Positions 23,602 through 31,976 are shown, counted from the first letter of the stretch. The stretch: DNA of 37,144 bases from Hydrogenophaga sp. (GCF_018780385.1 NZ_JADMJO010000161.1:1-37144), one strand, 5' to 3'. Numbers and translations: made by a program. Notes: generated by a model not told the origin, from the sequence alone.

Positions 23602-24465
23602 ATGGATTTCGCCAACTTCCTCATCCAGTTGCTCAACAGCCTGCAATACGGCCTGTTGCTGTTCATGCTGGCCGCGGGCCTCACGCTGATTTTCGGGATC
23701 ATGGGTGTGGTCAACTTGGCGCACGGCAGCTTCTACATGCTGGGCGCTTACCTGGCCTGGTTTCTGGTGGGCCAGTTCGACAGTCTGGTGCTCGCCATCG
23801 TGGTGGGCACGGTGATCGCCGTGGCGCTGGGCTGGGTGCTGGAGTGGACCCTGTTCCGGCACTTCTACCACCGCGACCACCTCGACCAGGTGCTGCTGAC
23901 CTTCGGTCTGATCTACATCTTTGAAGAGGTGCGCTCCATCCTCTGGGGCGACGACGTGCACGCGGTGCAGGTGCCCGAGGTGCTGAACTGGTCGATCCCG
24001 CTGACCGAGAACCTCTCCTACCCGGTCTACCGGCTGGTGATGTCGGGCGTGTGCATCGCGCTCGCACTCGGCCTGTACCTGCTCATTTCCAAGACCCGCC
24101 TGGGCATGAAGATCCGCGCCGGTGCCTTCAACCGCGAAATGACCGAGTCGCTCGGCATCAACATCCGCCTCATCCACGGCGTGGTGTTTGCGCTGGGCGT
24201 GGCGCTCGCTGCCATCGCCGGCATGATCGCCTCGCCCGTCTCCAGCGTGTACCCCGGCATGGGCAGCTCGGTGCTGATCATGTGCTTTGTGGTGGTCGTC
24301 ATCGGCGGCATCGGTTCGGTGCGCGGGGCCCTGGTGGCGGCCTTGCTGGTCGGCTTGGTCGACACCTTCGGCAAGGTGCTGGTGCCGCAGATCGCCGGTA
24401 TGGCGGTGTACATGCTGATGGCCGCCGTGCTGCTCTACAAGCCAGAAGGGCTGTTCAAACAATGA
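23602..24465 (+). CDS. livH: LIV-type ABC transporter permease LivH (second system)
   Basis: The 287-residue polytopic protein opens with LLNSLQYGLLLFMLAAGLTLIFGIMGVVNLAHGSFYMLGAYLAW, the LivH signature. It has the C-terminal coupling segment VVVIGGIGSVRGALVAALLVG. It would form the inner-membrane pore with LivM encoded next, whose start overlaps this stop by 4 bp (ATGA). The coding sequence looks more GC-rich than the vanA part of the block. No clear SD precedes the ATG, which lies just after the attenuator-like hairpin. Confidence 0.92.
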   Translation: MDFANFLIQLLNSLQYGLLLFMLAAGLTLIFGIMGVVNLAHGSFYMLGAYLAWFLVGQFDSLVLAIVVGTVIAVALGWVLEWTLFRHFYHRDHLDQVLLTFGLIYIFEEVRSILWGDDVHAVQVPEVLNWSIPLTENLSYPVYRLVMSGVCIALALGLYLLISKTRLGMKIRAGAFNREMTESLGINIRLIHGVVFALGVALAAIAGMIASPVSSVYPGMGSSVLIMCFVVVVIGGIGSVRGALVAALLVGLVDTFGKVLVPQIAGMAVYMLMAAVLLYKPEGLFKQ

Positions 24466-25454
24466 GCTCACCCAAAGCCCAACTCGAAAAGCTGCCACGC
24501 AGCATCCAGGCGATCCTGCTGCTGGGTGCCATCGCGCTCGCGGCCTTCCCGCTCATGCCGCTGACCGGTGTCGACTTCTACCTGCAGATGCTCTCGCAGA
24601 TGATGATCCTGGCTATCTTCGCGATGAGCCTCGACCTGCTACAGGGCGTGACCGGTCTGGTCTCGCTGGGTCACGCGGCCTACTTCGGCCTGGCCGGCTA
24701 TGCGCTGGCCTTCCTCACGCCGGCCGATACGCCCATCAGCCTCTGGTGGGCCCTGCCCGCCTCGGCGCTGGGTGCGGGCCTGGCGGCGCTCATCATTGGC
24801 TTCTTCGTGGTTCGCACCCACGGCATCTACTTCATCATGGTGACCATGGCGTTCGCGCAGATGGTGTTCTTCCTGTTCTTCGACAACAAGGTGCTGGGCG
24901 GCTCAGACGGCCTGTACGTGAACTTCCGGCCCACCGCCTCGGTGTTTGGCTGGACCGGCATCGACCTCGAGAACAAGACCACCTTCTACTACTTCACGCT
25001 GCTGCTGCTGGTGCTGGTCTACGCGTTTCTGCGGCGCCTGCTGTTCTCGCCTTTCGGACGCGTGCTCGCCGGCATCCGCGTGAACGAGCACCGCATGCGC
25101 GCCGTGGGCTACGGCACCTTCGGCTACAAGCTCACGGCTTTCACGCTGGCGGGTGCGCTGGCCGGTGTGGCGGGCTTTCTGTGGGCGGCCCAGACCGGCT
25201 ACATGAACCCCGAGCTGATGGGTTTTCACATGAGCGCGCACGCCATCATGATGGTCATCCTCGGTGGCATGGGCAACTTTGCCGGCGCCATCGTGGGGGC
25301 CTTTGCGTTCGAGTACGTGATGCACTTTTTCAAGGACCTCACCAAACACTGGCAGCTGCTGATGGGCACGTTCATCGTGCTGGTGGTGGTGTTCGCGCCA
25401 CGTGGTTTGCTGGGCCTGGTGGAGCGGTTCTCCAAGAAGCGAAGCGCGCCATGA
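24462..25454 (+). CDS. livM: LIV-type ABC transporter permease LivM (second system)
   Basis: The 330-residue membrane protein contains the LivM signature LDLLQGVTGLVSLGHAAYFGLAGYALAFL, then FFVVRTHGIYFIMVTMAFAQMVFFLF and the coupling segment VILGGMGNFAGAIVGA. The ATG at 24462 overlaps the livH stop and gives the normal N-terminus; the frame is open further upstream only as a livH shadow. Its stop overlaps the livG start (ATGA). Partner of LivH in the inner membrane. Confidence 0.92.
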   Translation: MSSPKAQLEKLPRSIQAILLLGAIALAAFPLMPLTGVDFYLQMLSQMMILAIFAMSLDLLQGVTGLVSLGHAAYFGLAGYALAFLTPADTPISLWWALPASALGAGLAALIIGFFVVRTHGIYFIMVTMAFAQMVFFLFFDNKVLGGSDGLYVNFRPTASVFGWTGIDLENKTTFYYFTLLLLVLVYAFLRRLLFSPFGRVLAGIRVNEHRMRAVGYGTFGYKLTAFTLAGALAGVAGFLWAAQTGYMNPELMGFHMSAHAIMMVILGGMGNFAGAIVGAFAFEYVMHFFKDLTKHWQLLMGTFIVLVVVFAPRGLLGLVERFSKKRSAP

Positions 25455-26212
25455 ACGAGCTCCTCCTCTCCGCCCGCAACCTCACCAAACGCTTCGGGGG
25501 CCTGGCAGCCGTCAACGACGTCTCGGTGGACCTGCACCGTGACCGCATCCACGCCGTGATCGGCCCCAACGGCGCCGGCAAGTCCACCCTGACCAACCTG
25601 CTCTCGGGCGACCTGCCGCCCACCTCGGGCCGCATCACGCTCAACGGGGTCGAGACCGCTGGCCAGAGCCCGGAGCGCATCTCGCGCCTGGGCCTGGGCC
25701 GCAGCTACCAGAAGACCAACATCTTCCTGCCCTTCACCGTGTGGGACAACGTGCGCCTGGCCGCGCAATCGCGCGAACGGCACGCGCCGTGGAACGTGCT
25801 GCGCTGGGTGTCATCGGCCAGCGCCATGGGTGCGGTGAACCAGCGCTGCGAACGTGCGCTGGAACTCGCCGGCCTCACAGCACGCGCCAACGTGGTGGCC
25901 GGCACCACCAGCCACGGCGAGCAGCGCCAGCTGGAAATCGCCATGACCCTGGCCACCGAACCCACCGTGCTGCTGCTCGACGAGCCCCTGGCCGGCATGG
26001 GCCAGGCCGAGGCCGAGAGCATGGTGGCGCTGCTGCTGCGCCTGAAGAAGCACCACGCCATCATGCTGGTGGAACACGACATGGACGCGGTGTTCACCCT
26101 GGCCGACCAGCTCACCGTGATGGTGAACGGCCAGGTGATCGCCAGCGGCACGCCGGCTCAGGTGCGCGGTGATGCGTCGGTGCAAGCGGCTTACCTGGGC
26201 GAGGAACACTGA
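25451..26212 (+). CDS. livG: LIV-type ABC transporter ATPase LivG (second system)
   Basis: The 253-residue ABC ATPase has Walker A GPNGAGKST at 38-46, the LivG-type signature SHGEQRQLEIAMTL, Walker B VLLLDEPLAGMG and the VEHDMDAV H-loop. The start overlaps the livM stop by 4 bp and the stop overlaps the livF start by 1 bp, so the set is translationally coupled. It energises import with LivF. All catalytic motifs are intact. Confidence 0.93.
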   Translation: MNELLLSARNLTKRFGGLAAVNDVSVDLHRDRIHAVIGPNGAGKSTLTNLLSGDLPPTSGRITLNGVETAGQSPERISRLGLGRSYQKTNIFLPFTVWDNVRLAAQSRERHAPWNVLRWVSSASAMGAVNQRCERALELAGLTARANVVAGTTSHGEQRQLEIAMTLATEPTVLLLDEPLAGMGQAEAESMVALLLRLKKHHAIMLVEHDMDAVFTLADQLTVMVNGQVIASGTPAQVRGDASVQAAYLGEEH

Positions 26213-26934
26213 TGAGCGCTTTGACGAACGCATTGGTTGAGGCCAAGGGCCTGAACACCCACTACGGCGCCAGCCACATCCTGCGCGGCATCGACTTCAC
26301 CGTCGGCCAGGGTCAGACGATTGGCCTGATGGGCCGCAACGGCATGGGCAAGTCCACGCTGCTCAAATCCATCATGGGCATCGTCAAGCCCAGTGGCGGC
26401 AAGGTGCAGGTGAAGGGCCGCGACATGACCGGCGCGCCCACCTTCGAGATCGCCCGCCAGGGCCTGGCCTACGTGCCCGAAGGCCGCGGCATCTTCAGCA
26501 ACCTGAGCGTGCGCGAAAACCTGGTGATGTCGGCGCGTGCCGGCACCAGGGGTCAGCGCGACTGGACGTACGAGCGCGTGCTGGAGACCTTTCCGCGCCT
26601 GGCCGAGCGCCTGAACCACGGCGGGCAGCAGCTCAGCGGCGGCGAGCAGCAGATGCTCACCATCGGCCGTGCGCTCATGACCAATCCCGATCTGCTGATC
26701 CTCGACGAAGCCACCGAAGGCCTGGCGCCGCTGATCGCACGCGAGATCTGGCGCATCTGCGGCCTGATCCGCGAAAGCGGCATCAGCAGCATCATCGTGG
26801 ACAAGAACTGGAAACACGTCACCCAGATCACCGACCGCAACGTGATCCTGGTCAAGGGCGAGGTGGTGTTTGAAGGCAGTTCCGAAGAGCTCTTGTCGAA
26901 GCCCGAACTGCTGGAGCAGCACTTGGGTGTATGA
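26212..26934 (+). CDS. livF: LIV-type ABC transporter ATPase LivF (second system)
   Basis: The 240-residue ATPase has a normal Walker A GRNGMGKST at 41-49, signature LSGGEQQ at 141-147 and Walker B LLILDE at 161-166. The segment that is usually VEQN in LivF reads VDKN at 196-199 and continues WKHV, a slightly unusual switch region. It is the last gene of the block and converges on the IclR gene, whose stop is 36 bp away. The lysine in Walker A contrasts with the arginine in the first LivF at 2809. Confidence 0.92.
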   Translation: MSALTNALVEAKGLNTHYGASHILRGIDFTVGQGQTIGLMGRNGMGKSTLLKSIMGIVKPSGGKVQVKGRDMTGAPTFEIARQGLAYVPEGRGIFSNLSVRENLVMSARAGTRGQRDWTYERVLETFPRLAERLNHGGQQLSGGEQQMLTIGRALMTNPDLLILDEATEGLAPLIAREIWRICGLIRESGISSIIVDKNWKHVTQITDRNVILVKGEVVFEGSSEELLSKPELLEQHLGV

Positions 26935-26970
26935 GAATCAGTGTCGCCCCGGCCGGCCCCTTGAAGCTAG

Positions 26971-27720
26971 CTAGCGCTGCCCAAGTGCTTGCGAGAGTTT
27001 CCGTGCTTCTTCCTTGAGGAGCGTAACAAATACGCTGACACGCGCTTGGTCCACGCGCACACCAGGACCGAAAACGGCCAAAGACCCCATGACTTTGTCG
27101 TTCCCCAGAAAAAACGGCACAGCAACCGCCACCGCGCCCTGGATCAATTCGTCCCGGCTTATCGCATACCCCTGTTCCCGGATCTGCTGCAGCCTGTCGA
27201 GATAGGCCGATACATTGACGGTTTCTCCGCTCTTGTTCAGATAGCTTTCGGGTGTGGGAACATGGGCAAGGATGGCACGCCCGCTAGCGCCCAACGTCAC
27301 GTCTTCCCGATAGCCCAAGCCGCGTTTGAAACTGAGCGGCTGTGCGCTGGGCAATTCGGCCACACAGATTCGACTGTTGCCCTGGTGAACAAGCAAGGCA
27401 ACAGTCTCGCCCGTCTGGTCCCACAAGCGGCGCAGCATCGGTTGCGCCAGGGTCGCTATGTCAAGACTGGAGCTCCACACGTGTGCAAGGTGCGCCACCG
27501 AGGGACCTAATTCGAAGCGCTGAGGATCACCGGACGACACGATGAACCCGCTGTGTTCCAGCGTGCGCAACAGCCTGTACAGGGTTGGACGGCTCAGGTC
27601 TACCCGCTTGAGCAGCTCACCCGCTGTCAGTTGGTGGTCGGTTGCCGTGAACGCCATGAGGATTTCCAGCGCTCTGTCCACGGCCCGGACACTCTCGCCC
27701 GGTTTTTCAGTTGGTCCCAT
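26971..27720 (-). CDS. IclR-family transcriptional regulator, probable controller of both Rieske blocks
   Basis: The 249-residue protein has an N-terminal winged helix-turn-helix domain (VRAVDRALEILMAF; LLKRVDLSRPTLYRLLRTLEHSGF) and an IclR effector domain (ETVALLVHQGNSRICVAELPS, TLGASGRAILA, GYAISRDELIQGAVAVAVPFF). It is divergent from the phthalate-type Rieske gene. The shared intergenic region holds two inverted repeats with TGGACTG half-sites, one next to its own start, so autoregulation is likely. I chose the ATG at 27720; GTG at 27762 in the same frame is an alternative. Ligand unknown; an aromatic acid would fit the neighbours. Confidence 0.9.
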   Translation of the reverse strand: MGPTEKPGESVRAVDRALEILMAFTATDHQLTAGELLKRVDLSRPTLYRLLRTLEHSGFIVSSGDPQRFELGPSVAHLAHVWSSSLDIATLAQPMLRRLWDQTGETVALLVHQGNSRICVAELPSAQPLSFKRGLGYREDVTLGASGRAILAHVPTPESYLNKSGETVNVSAYLDRLQQIREQGYAISRDELIQGAVAVAVPFFLGNDKVMGSLAVFGPGVRVDQARVSVFVTLLKEEARKLSQALGQR

Positions 27721-27762
27721 AACTCCACCCAAGGTTGCACTTCTATCATGGTACCCGCCCAC

Positions 27763-27781
27763 CAGTCCACTTGATGGACTG
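27763..27781. promoter_or_regulatory. Operator-like inverted repeat, site 1, in the IclR/Rieske intergenic region
   Basis: CAGTCCA-CTTGA-TGGACTG is a perfect 7-bp inverted repeat with a 5-nt spacer. It lies just upstream of the IclR gene, 46 bp from the centre of site 2. It is the strongest copy of the motif in the window. Confidence 0.65.
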
Positions 27782-27793
27782 ACTATTCAAAAC

Positions 27794-27827
27794 TTGACAG
27801 AGCTCAATCGGTCCGTAAAATGGACTG
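27794..27827 (+). promoter_or_regulatory. Promoter of the phthalate-type Rieske block, with operator site 2 over the -10 box
   Basis: A consensus -35 TTGACA (27794-27799) is followed after 16 bp by TAAAAT (27816-27821). The -10 box lies inside CGGTCCG-TAAAA-TGGACTG (27809-27827), a second inverted repeat matching site 1 with 5 of 7 arm pairs and the same 5-nt spacer. A repressor on this site would block RNA polymerase directly. The gene start is about 45 bp from the predicted start point. Confidence 0.7.
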
Positions 27828-27872
27828 TAATGTCATGCAGTGGACATGCCGATCAATTTTGGAGACCTGTCT

Positions 27873-29147
27873 ATGAACAAGGAAATGTCTGAAGCGCTCA
27901 CCCGCGTCGGTCCCGGCACGCGCATGGGCAACCTGATGCGCCGCTACTGGGTGCCGGCACTGGCATCGAGCGAAATCCCCGAAGCCGACGGGCCGCAGGT
28001 GCGCGTGCAACTGCTGGGCGAGAAGCTGCTCGCCTTTCGCAATAGCGATGGCAAGGCTTGCCTGATCGGCGAATTCTGCTCGCACCGAGGCGTGTCGCTG
28101 TACTTCGGCCGCAACGAGCACAACGGCATCCGCTGCGCCTACCACGGCGTGAAGTTCGACGGCATGGGGCAATGTGTGGACGTGCCGTCCGCGCCTCAGG
28201 CTTGCGCGCGCATGCACATAAAGGGCTACCCTTGCGTGGAGCGCGGTGGCATCGTGTGGACCTACATGGGCCCGGCCGATCAGCAGCCCGCACCGCCCGA
28301 GCTGGAGTGGTGCACGCTGCCGCCCGAACATGTGTATGTCTCCAAGCGCCTGCAGTACAGCAACTGGCTGCAGGCCATGGAAGGCGGCATCGACACCGCA
28401 CACGTCTCTTACGTGCACCGCTACGAGGTGGATACCGACCCGATGCACCAGGGAGTGAAGGCGCTGGACTACATCAAGGCCGACGGCAACGTGAAGTTCG
28501 AGATCGAGCAGACGCCCTTCGGCCTGAGTCTGTTCGGCCGCCGCAACGGCGAACCCGATTCGTATTACTGGCGCATCACGCAGTGGCTGTTCCCCTGGTT
28601 CACGCTGATCGCGCCGTTTGGCGAGCATGCGCTGGGCGGGCATGTGTGGGTGCCGATCGACGACCATAGCTGCTGGGCTTGGAGCATCAACTGGCAGCCT
28701 GCCCATCCCCTCACCGACGAAGAACGCACCGCGATGGAAGAAGGTAAGGGCATTCATGTCGAATACGAAGCGCCCGGCAGCTTCATCCCCAAGCAAAACC
28801 GCGACAACGACTACTGCATGGACCGCGTGGCGCAACGCGAAGACCGCTCTTACAGCGGCGTGTTCGGCTTCTCCGCGCAGGACTATTCGCTGCAGGAAAG
28901 CATGGGCACGATCCAGAATCACGAGGCCGAAAAGCTACTGCCCACTGACAAGGCTATCGTGATGGCGCGCCGCATGTTGCATGAGGCCGCGCTCGGCTTG
29001 GCAGATGGCCAGACCCCGCCCGCGCTGGACCCAAGCGCACAGCACGTGCGCCCCGCCGGAGTGCTGCTGCCCAAGGAACAGGACCCCGTTGCGTGGGCAC
29101 GCGAGCAGCTCGCCGACGCGACGAAAAAACCGGTCTTCAGCCTTTGA
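27873..29147 (+). CDS. Rieske aromatic ring-hydroxylating oxygenase, phthalate-4,5-dioxygenase-like
   Basis: This 424-residue oxygenase component has Rieske ligands Cys69/His71 (FCSHRG) and Cys88/His91 (CAYHG), and the mononuclear iron triad Asp174/His177/His182 in GGIDTAHVSYVH. The opening MSEALTRVGPGTRMGNLMRRYWVPAL is typical of the single-component-type oxygenases related to phthalate dioxygenase and phenoxybenzoate dioxygenase. These take electrons from a flavin/[2Fe-2S] reductase such as the one at 31005. The ATG at 27873 has GGAG 8 bp upstream; an open extension from 27840 overlaps the promoter and was not used. A carboxylated aromatic is the likely substrate by family; the position attacked is unknown. 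Confidence 0.88.
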   Translation: MNKEMSEALTRVGPGTRMGNLMRRYWVPALASSEIPEADGPQVRVQLLGEKLLAFRNSDGKACLIGEFCSHRGVSLYFGRNEHNGIRCAYHGVKFDGMGQCVDVPSAPQACARMHIKGYPCVERGGIVWTYMGPADQQPAPPELEWCTLPPEHVYVSKRLQYSNWLQAMEGGIDTAHVSYVHRYEVDTDPMHQGVKALDYIKADGNVKFEIEQTPFGLSLFGRRNGEPDSYYWRITQWLFPWFTLIAPFGEHALGGHVWVPIDDHSCWAWSINWQPAHPLTDEERTAMEEGKGIHVEYEAPGSFIPKQNRDNDYCMDRVAQREDRSYSGVFGFSAQDYSLQESMGTIQNHEAEKLLPTDKAIVMARRMLHEAALGLADGQTPPALDPSAQHVRPAGVLLPKEQDPVAWAREQLADATKKPVFSL

Positions 29148-29193
29148 GCGACTTCACTTTTCCACCCCACGACAGACAGCACCGGAGACACCT

Positions 29194-30174
29194 ATGAAAA
29201 CCCACCTGAAACTCGCGGCGGCTGTCGCGCTCGGGGCCTGCGCGGCCACTGCCGCCTGGGCGCAAGGCGCGTCCGACTGGAAGCCCAGCAAGCCGGTGCG
29301 CATCATCGTGCCCATCGTCGGCAGCACCAACGACGTGCTCGCTCGCCTGATCGGGCCGAAGCTGCAGGAGGCGCTCGGCCAGCCATTTGTGGTCGAGAAC
29401 AAACCTGGTGCGGGGGGCAACATCGGTGCATACGAGGTGAGCCGCGCCGCGCCGGACGGCCACACCCTGCTGATCGGCTACAACGGGCCGCTGGCGATCA
29501 ACGTCACCCTGTTCGACAAGATGCCGTACGACCCTACCAAGGATCTCGCGCCCATCACGCTGGCGGTGAAGTCGCCGCAATACCTGGTGGTGAACCCGGC
29601 CACCGGCATCACCGATGTGAAGGACTTCATCGCCAAGGCCAGGGCCAACCCGACCAAGTATGCCTACGGCTCGGTGGCCATGGGCAGCGCCTCGCACCTC
29701 ACCATGGAAATGATGAAGTCGGGGGCGAACTTCCGCATGACGCACATTCCCTACCGCGGCGCCGGGCCAGCCGTGGCCGATCTGATCGCGGGCAACATCC
29801 AGGCCGGCTTCTTCGTGCCCGGCAACGTGCAGGGCTTCGTGAAGGAGGGGCGTCTCAAGCTGCTGGCCTCCACCGGCCCGAAACGTTTTCCGAGTACACC
29901 GGACATCCCGACTCTCAGCGAGTCGGGGCTGAAGGACTTCGAGGCCACCTCGTGGATCGGTCTGCTCGCGCCGGCCGGCACGCCGCCGGCCATCATCAAC
30001 CGCTACCACGAGGAGATGGTGCGCATTCTCAACTCGCCCGACATCCAGAAGCGCCTGCACGAGATGGAGTTCGAAATCGTCGCGAGCTCGCCCAAGCAGT
30101 TCAGCGACTGGATCGGCACCGAGATCGTGCGCTGGGGCAAGGTCATCAAGGACACCGGCGCCAAGGCGGAGTGA
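29194..30174 (+). CDS. Tripartite tricarboxylate transporter (Bug/TctC-type) periplasmic receptor
   Basis: The 326-residue protein has a Sec signal peptide (to ATAAWAQG) and the Bug pattern: WKPSKPVRIIVPIVGSTNDVLARLIG, FVVENKPGAGGNIGAYEVSRAAPDGHTLL, PYRGAGPAVADLIAGNIQ and RWGKVIKDTGAK. The loop after IIVP is GSTND where Bug proteins commonly have a GG or PG-rich loop (GGASD in the copy at 15211), which could tune ligand choice. No TctAB genes are nearby. It is 46 bp after the Rieske gene and 6 bp before the SDR gene, so it is probably co-expressed and binds the aromatic acid or a product. Confidence 0.92.
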   Translation: MKTHLKLAAAVALGACAATAAWAQGASDWKPSKPVRIIVPIVGSTNDVLARLIGPKLQEALGQPFVVENKPGAGGNIGAYEVSRAAPDGHTLLIGYNGPLAINVTLFDKMPYDPTKDLAPITLAVKSPQYLVVNPATGITDVKDFIAKARANPTKYAYGSVAMGSASHLTMEMMKSGANFRMTHIPYRGAGPAVADLIAGNIQAGFFVPGNVQGFVKEGRLKLLASTGPKRFPSTPDIPTLSESGLKDFEATSWIGLLAPAGTPPAIINRYHEEMVRILNSPDIQKRLHEMEFEIVASSPKQFSDWIGTEIVRWGKVIKDTGAKAE

Positions 30175-30180
30175 GCCGAC

Positions 30181-30960
30181 ATGAGCGCACCCCGACTCGC
30201 TGAGAAGACCGCGCTGATCACGGGCGGCGGTGCCGGCATTGGCGCCGCGGCGGCCACGCTGTTCTGTCGCGAAGGCGCGGCCGTGCTGCTGGTGGATGCC
30301 GACGCCCAGGCGCTGGAGCGCACCCGCCAAGCCATCGTGCAGGCCCTGCCCGGCGCGCGCGTGCTGTGCGTGGCGGCCAACGTGGCCGACGAGGTCGCCG
30401 CGCGCGCCGCCGTGCAGCAATGCAACGCGCAGCTCGGTGGCCTGGACATCCTGGTAAACAACGCCGCCATGCGCAACTACTCGGCCGCCGCCGACGCCAC
30501 GCCCGCCGAGTGGCAGGCCATGGTGGGCGTGAACCTGGTGGGCATGTCCAACTACTGCGCCGCGGCCTTGCCGGCGCTGCGGCAATCGGGCGCGGGCAGC
30601 ATCGTCAACGTCTCGTCGTGTTACGCGGTCACCGGCCGCAAGGGCATGGCGCTGTACGACGCGACCAAGGCCGCGCAACTGGCCTACACGCGCAGCCTCG
30701 CGTTTGAGGAGTCGTCGCACGGCGTGCGCGCCAACGCGGTGTGCCCCGGTTCCACGCTGACGGATTTTCACGTCGGCCGCGCGCAGGGCTCGGGCAAGAG
30801 CGTCGAGCAGCTCAGGACCGAGCGCAAGGATACTTCGCTGATCGGGCGCTGGGCCTCGCCGGAAGAGATTGCCTGGCCCATCGTGTGGCTAGCGTCCAGC
30901 GAGGCCTCCTTCATCACCGGGACCACGCTGATGGTCGACGGTGGCTTGCACATCATGTAG
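30181..30960 (+). CDS. Short-chain dehydrogenase/reductase, candidate cis-dihydrodiol dehydrogenase
   Basis: The 259-residue classical SDR has TGGGAGIG at 14-21, NNAA at 93-96, catalytic Ser145/146, Tyr159 and Lys163, and the ending MVDGGLHIM. Asp39 at the end of strand two indicates NAD. In an operon with a ring-hydroxylating Rieske oxygenase and its reductase, the simplest role is rearomatisation of a cis-dihydrodiol to a catechol; some dihydrodiol dehydrogenases are SDRs, while others of the phthalate pathway belong to another fold, so this remains inference. It starts 6 bp after the Bug receptor stop. Confidence 0.88.
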   Translation: MSAPRLAEKTALITGGGAGIGAAAATLFCREGAAVLLVDADAQALERTRQAIVQALPGARVLCVAANVADEVAARAAVQQCNAQLGGLDILVNNAAMRNYSAAADATPAEWQAMVGVNLVGMSNYCAAALPALRQSGAGSIVNVSSCYAVTGRKGMALYDATKAAQLAYTRSLAFEESSHGVRANAVCPGSTLTDFHVGRAQGSGKSVEQLRTERKDTSLIGRWASPEEIAWPIVWLASSEASFITGTTLMVDGGLHIM

Positions 30961-30963
30961 CTA

Positions 30964-30998
30964 TTGGGGACATGTTCCCCAAGGTTCTTGTCTAGAAC
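30964..30998 (+). promoter_or_regulatory. Two adjacent small hairpins before the reductase gene
   Basis: TTGGGGA-CATGT-TCCCCAA (30964-30982) and GTTCT-TGTCT-AGAAC (30984-30998) can form two stem-loops in the 44-bp gap between the SDR and reductase genes. No T-tract follows, so they are not typical terminators. The reductase ATG, 7 bp later, has no SD. They may limit processing or translation of the reductase. Confidence 0.4.
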
Positions 30999-31004
30999 TC
31001 CGCA

Positions 31005-31976
31005 ATGTCAACATCCAAGCTTTCTGCACTTGTCTACAACATGAGGCTTGAAGCCCCCGGCGTTGTTAGTGTCGAATTTAGGCCAGCCACACCAGACACT
31101 GTCTTCCCACCTCATGCCGCTGGCTCACATATCGACCTTCATCTGGGAAACGGCTTGGTTCGCAGCTACTCGCTGATGAACCCGATCACCGATAAGCAAC
31201 GCTACGTGGTGGGCGTTCTCAAGGATCGTCAGAGCCGTGGGGGGTCGAAGTATGTCCACGAGAAGGTTCGCGTGGGCGATGTTCTGGACATCTCGGTGCC
31301 TCGCAACAATTTTCCGCTGGAAGAACGTGCTCAGCACTCCGTGCTGGTTGCAGGTGGCATCGGCATCACACCTATGCTGTGCATGCTCAATCGACTGGCT
31401 TCGCTGGGTCGATCTGCCGAGCTGCTCTATTTCGCTCGTTCCCGCCGGGATGCTGCGTTCTTGCAAGTGCTGGAATCGATGGAGTCAGGCCAGCTCAAAG
31501 TGCGGTACCACTTCGATGACGAAGTCGGTGCGTCTCCCGACCTGCCAACACTGCTGGCAGCGTATCCGGCCGATACCCATTTCTATGGCTGCGGCCCCGG
31601 CCCCATGCTGGACGCGTTCCAGAAGGCTTGCGACGGTCTGGGATACACCCACGTGCATCTGGAACGGTTCGCCGCCGTGGAACCTGTGGGGACGCCGCCC
31701 TTCAACGCCAATGGCTGCACCGTAGAACTGCGCCGGAGTCAGAGGATCATTCAAGTGCCGGCTGGTTCGACCATTCTCGACGCCATGATGGATGCGGGCA
31801 TCATTCCTAGCTACAGCTGCAAGGAGGGGATCTGCGGTGCCTGCGAAACCAAAGTTCTGGCTGGCGAGGTGGATCACCGGGACAGCATCCTGACACAGCA
31901 AGAGCGAGCAGCCAACAAGTCGATGATGATCTGTGTGTCGGGTTGTCGTTCCAATTTGTTGGTACTGGATCTCTAA
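31005..31976 (+). CDS. Phthalate-dioxygenase-reductase/VanB-type electron transfer protein (FMN, NADH, [2Fe-2S])
   Basis: The 323-residue protein has, in order, a flavin-binding barrel with RSYS at 53-56, an NAD-binding domain with GGIGITP at 117-123 and the YGCGPGPML segment, and a C-terminal plant-type ferredoxin with Cys272, Cys277, Cys280 and Cys310. This is the class IA (phthalate dioxygenase reductase, VanB) order and length. It would pass electrons from NADH to the Rieske oxygenase at 27873 and, as the only reductase in the window, perhaps also to VanA at 21258. It looks less GC-rich than its neighbours, which suggests a separate origin. No SD is evident before the ATG. Confidence 0.93.
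   Translation: MSTSKLSALVYNMRLEAPGVVSVEFRPATPDTVFPPHAAGSHIDLHLGNGLVRSYSLMNPITDKQRYVVGVLKDRQSRGGSKYVHEKVRVGDVLDISVPRNNFPLEERAQHSVLVAGGIGITPMLCMLNRLASLGRSAELLYFARSRRDAAFLQVLESMESGQLKVRYHFDDEVGASPDLPTLLAAYPADTHFYGCGPGPMLDAFQKACDGLGYTHVHLERFAAVEPVGTPPFNANGCTVELRRSQRIIQVPAGSTILDAMMDAGIIPSYSCKEGICGACETKVLAGEVDHRDSILTQQERAANKSMMICVSGCRSNLLVLDL

Noticed and set aside
22333..24498. 721-codon open frame on the minus strand
   Set aside because: It is histidine- and glutamine-rich shadow coding opposite the LIV receptor and livH, both of which have firm family motifs; no homologous domain is visible.
29137..30771. 544-codon open frame on the minus strand
   Set aside because: It lies opposite the Bug receptor and SDR genes and has the low-complexity composition expected of a GC-rich shadow frame.
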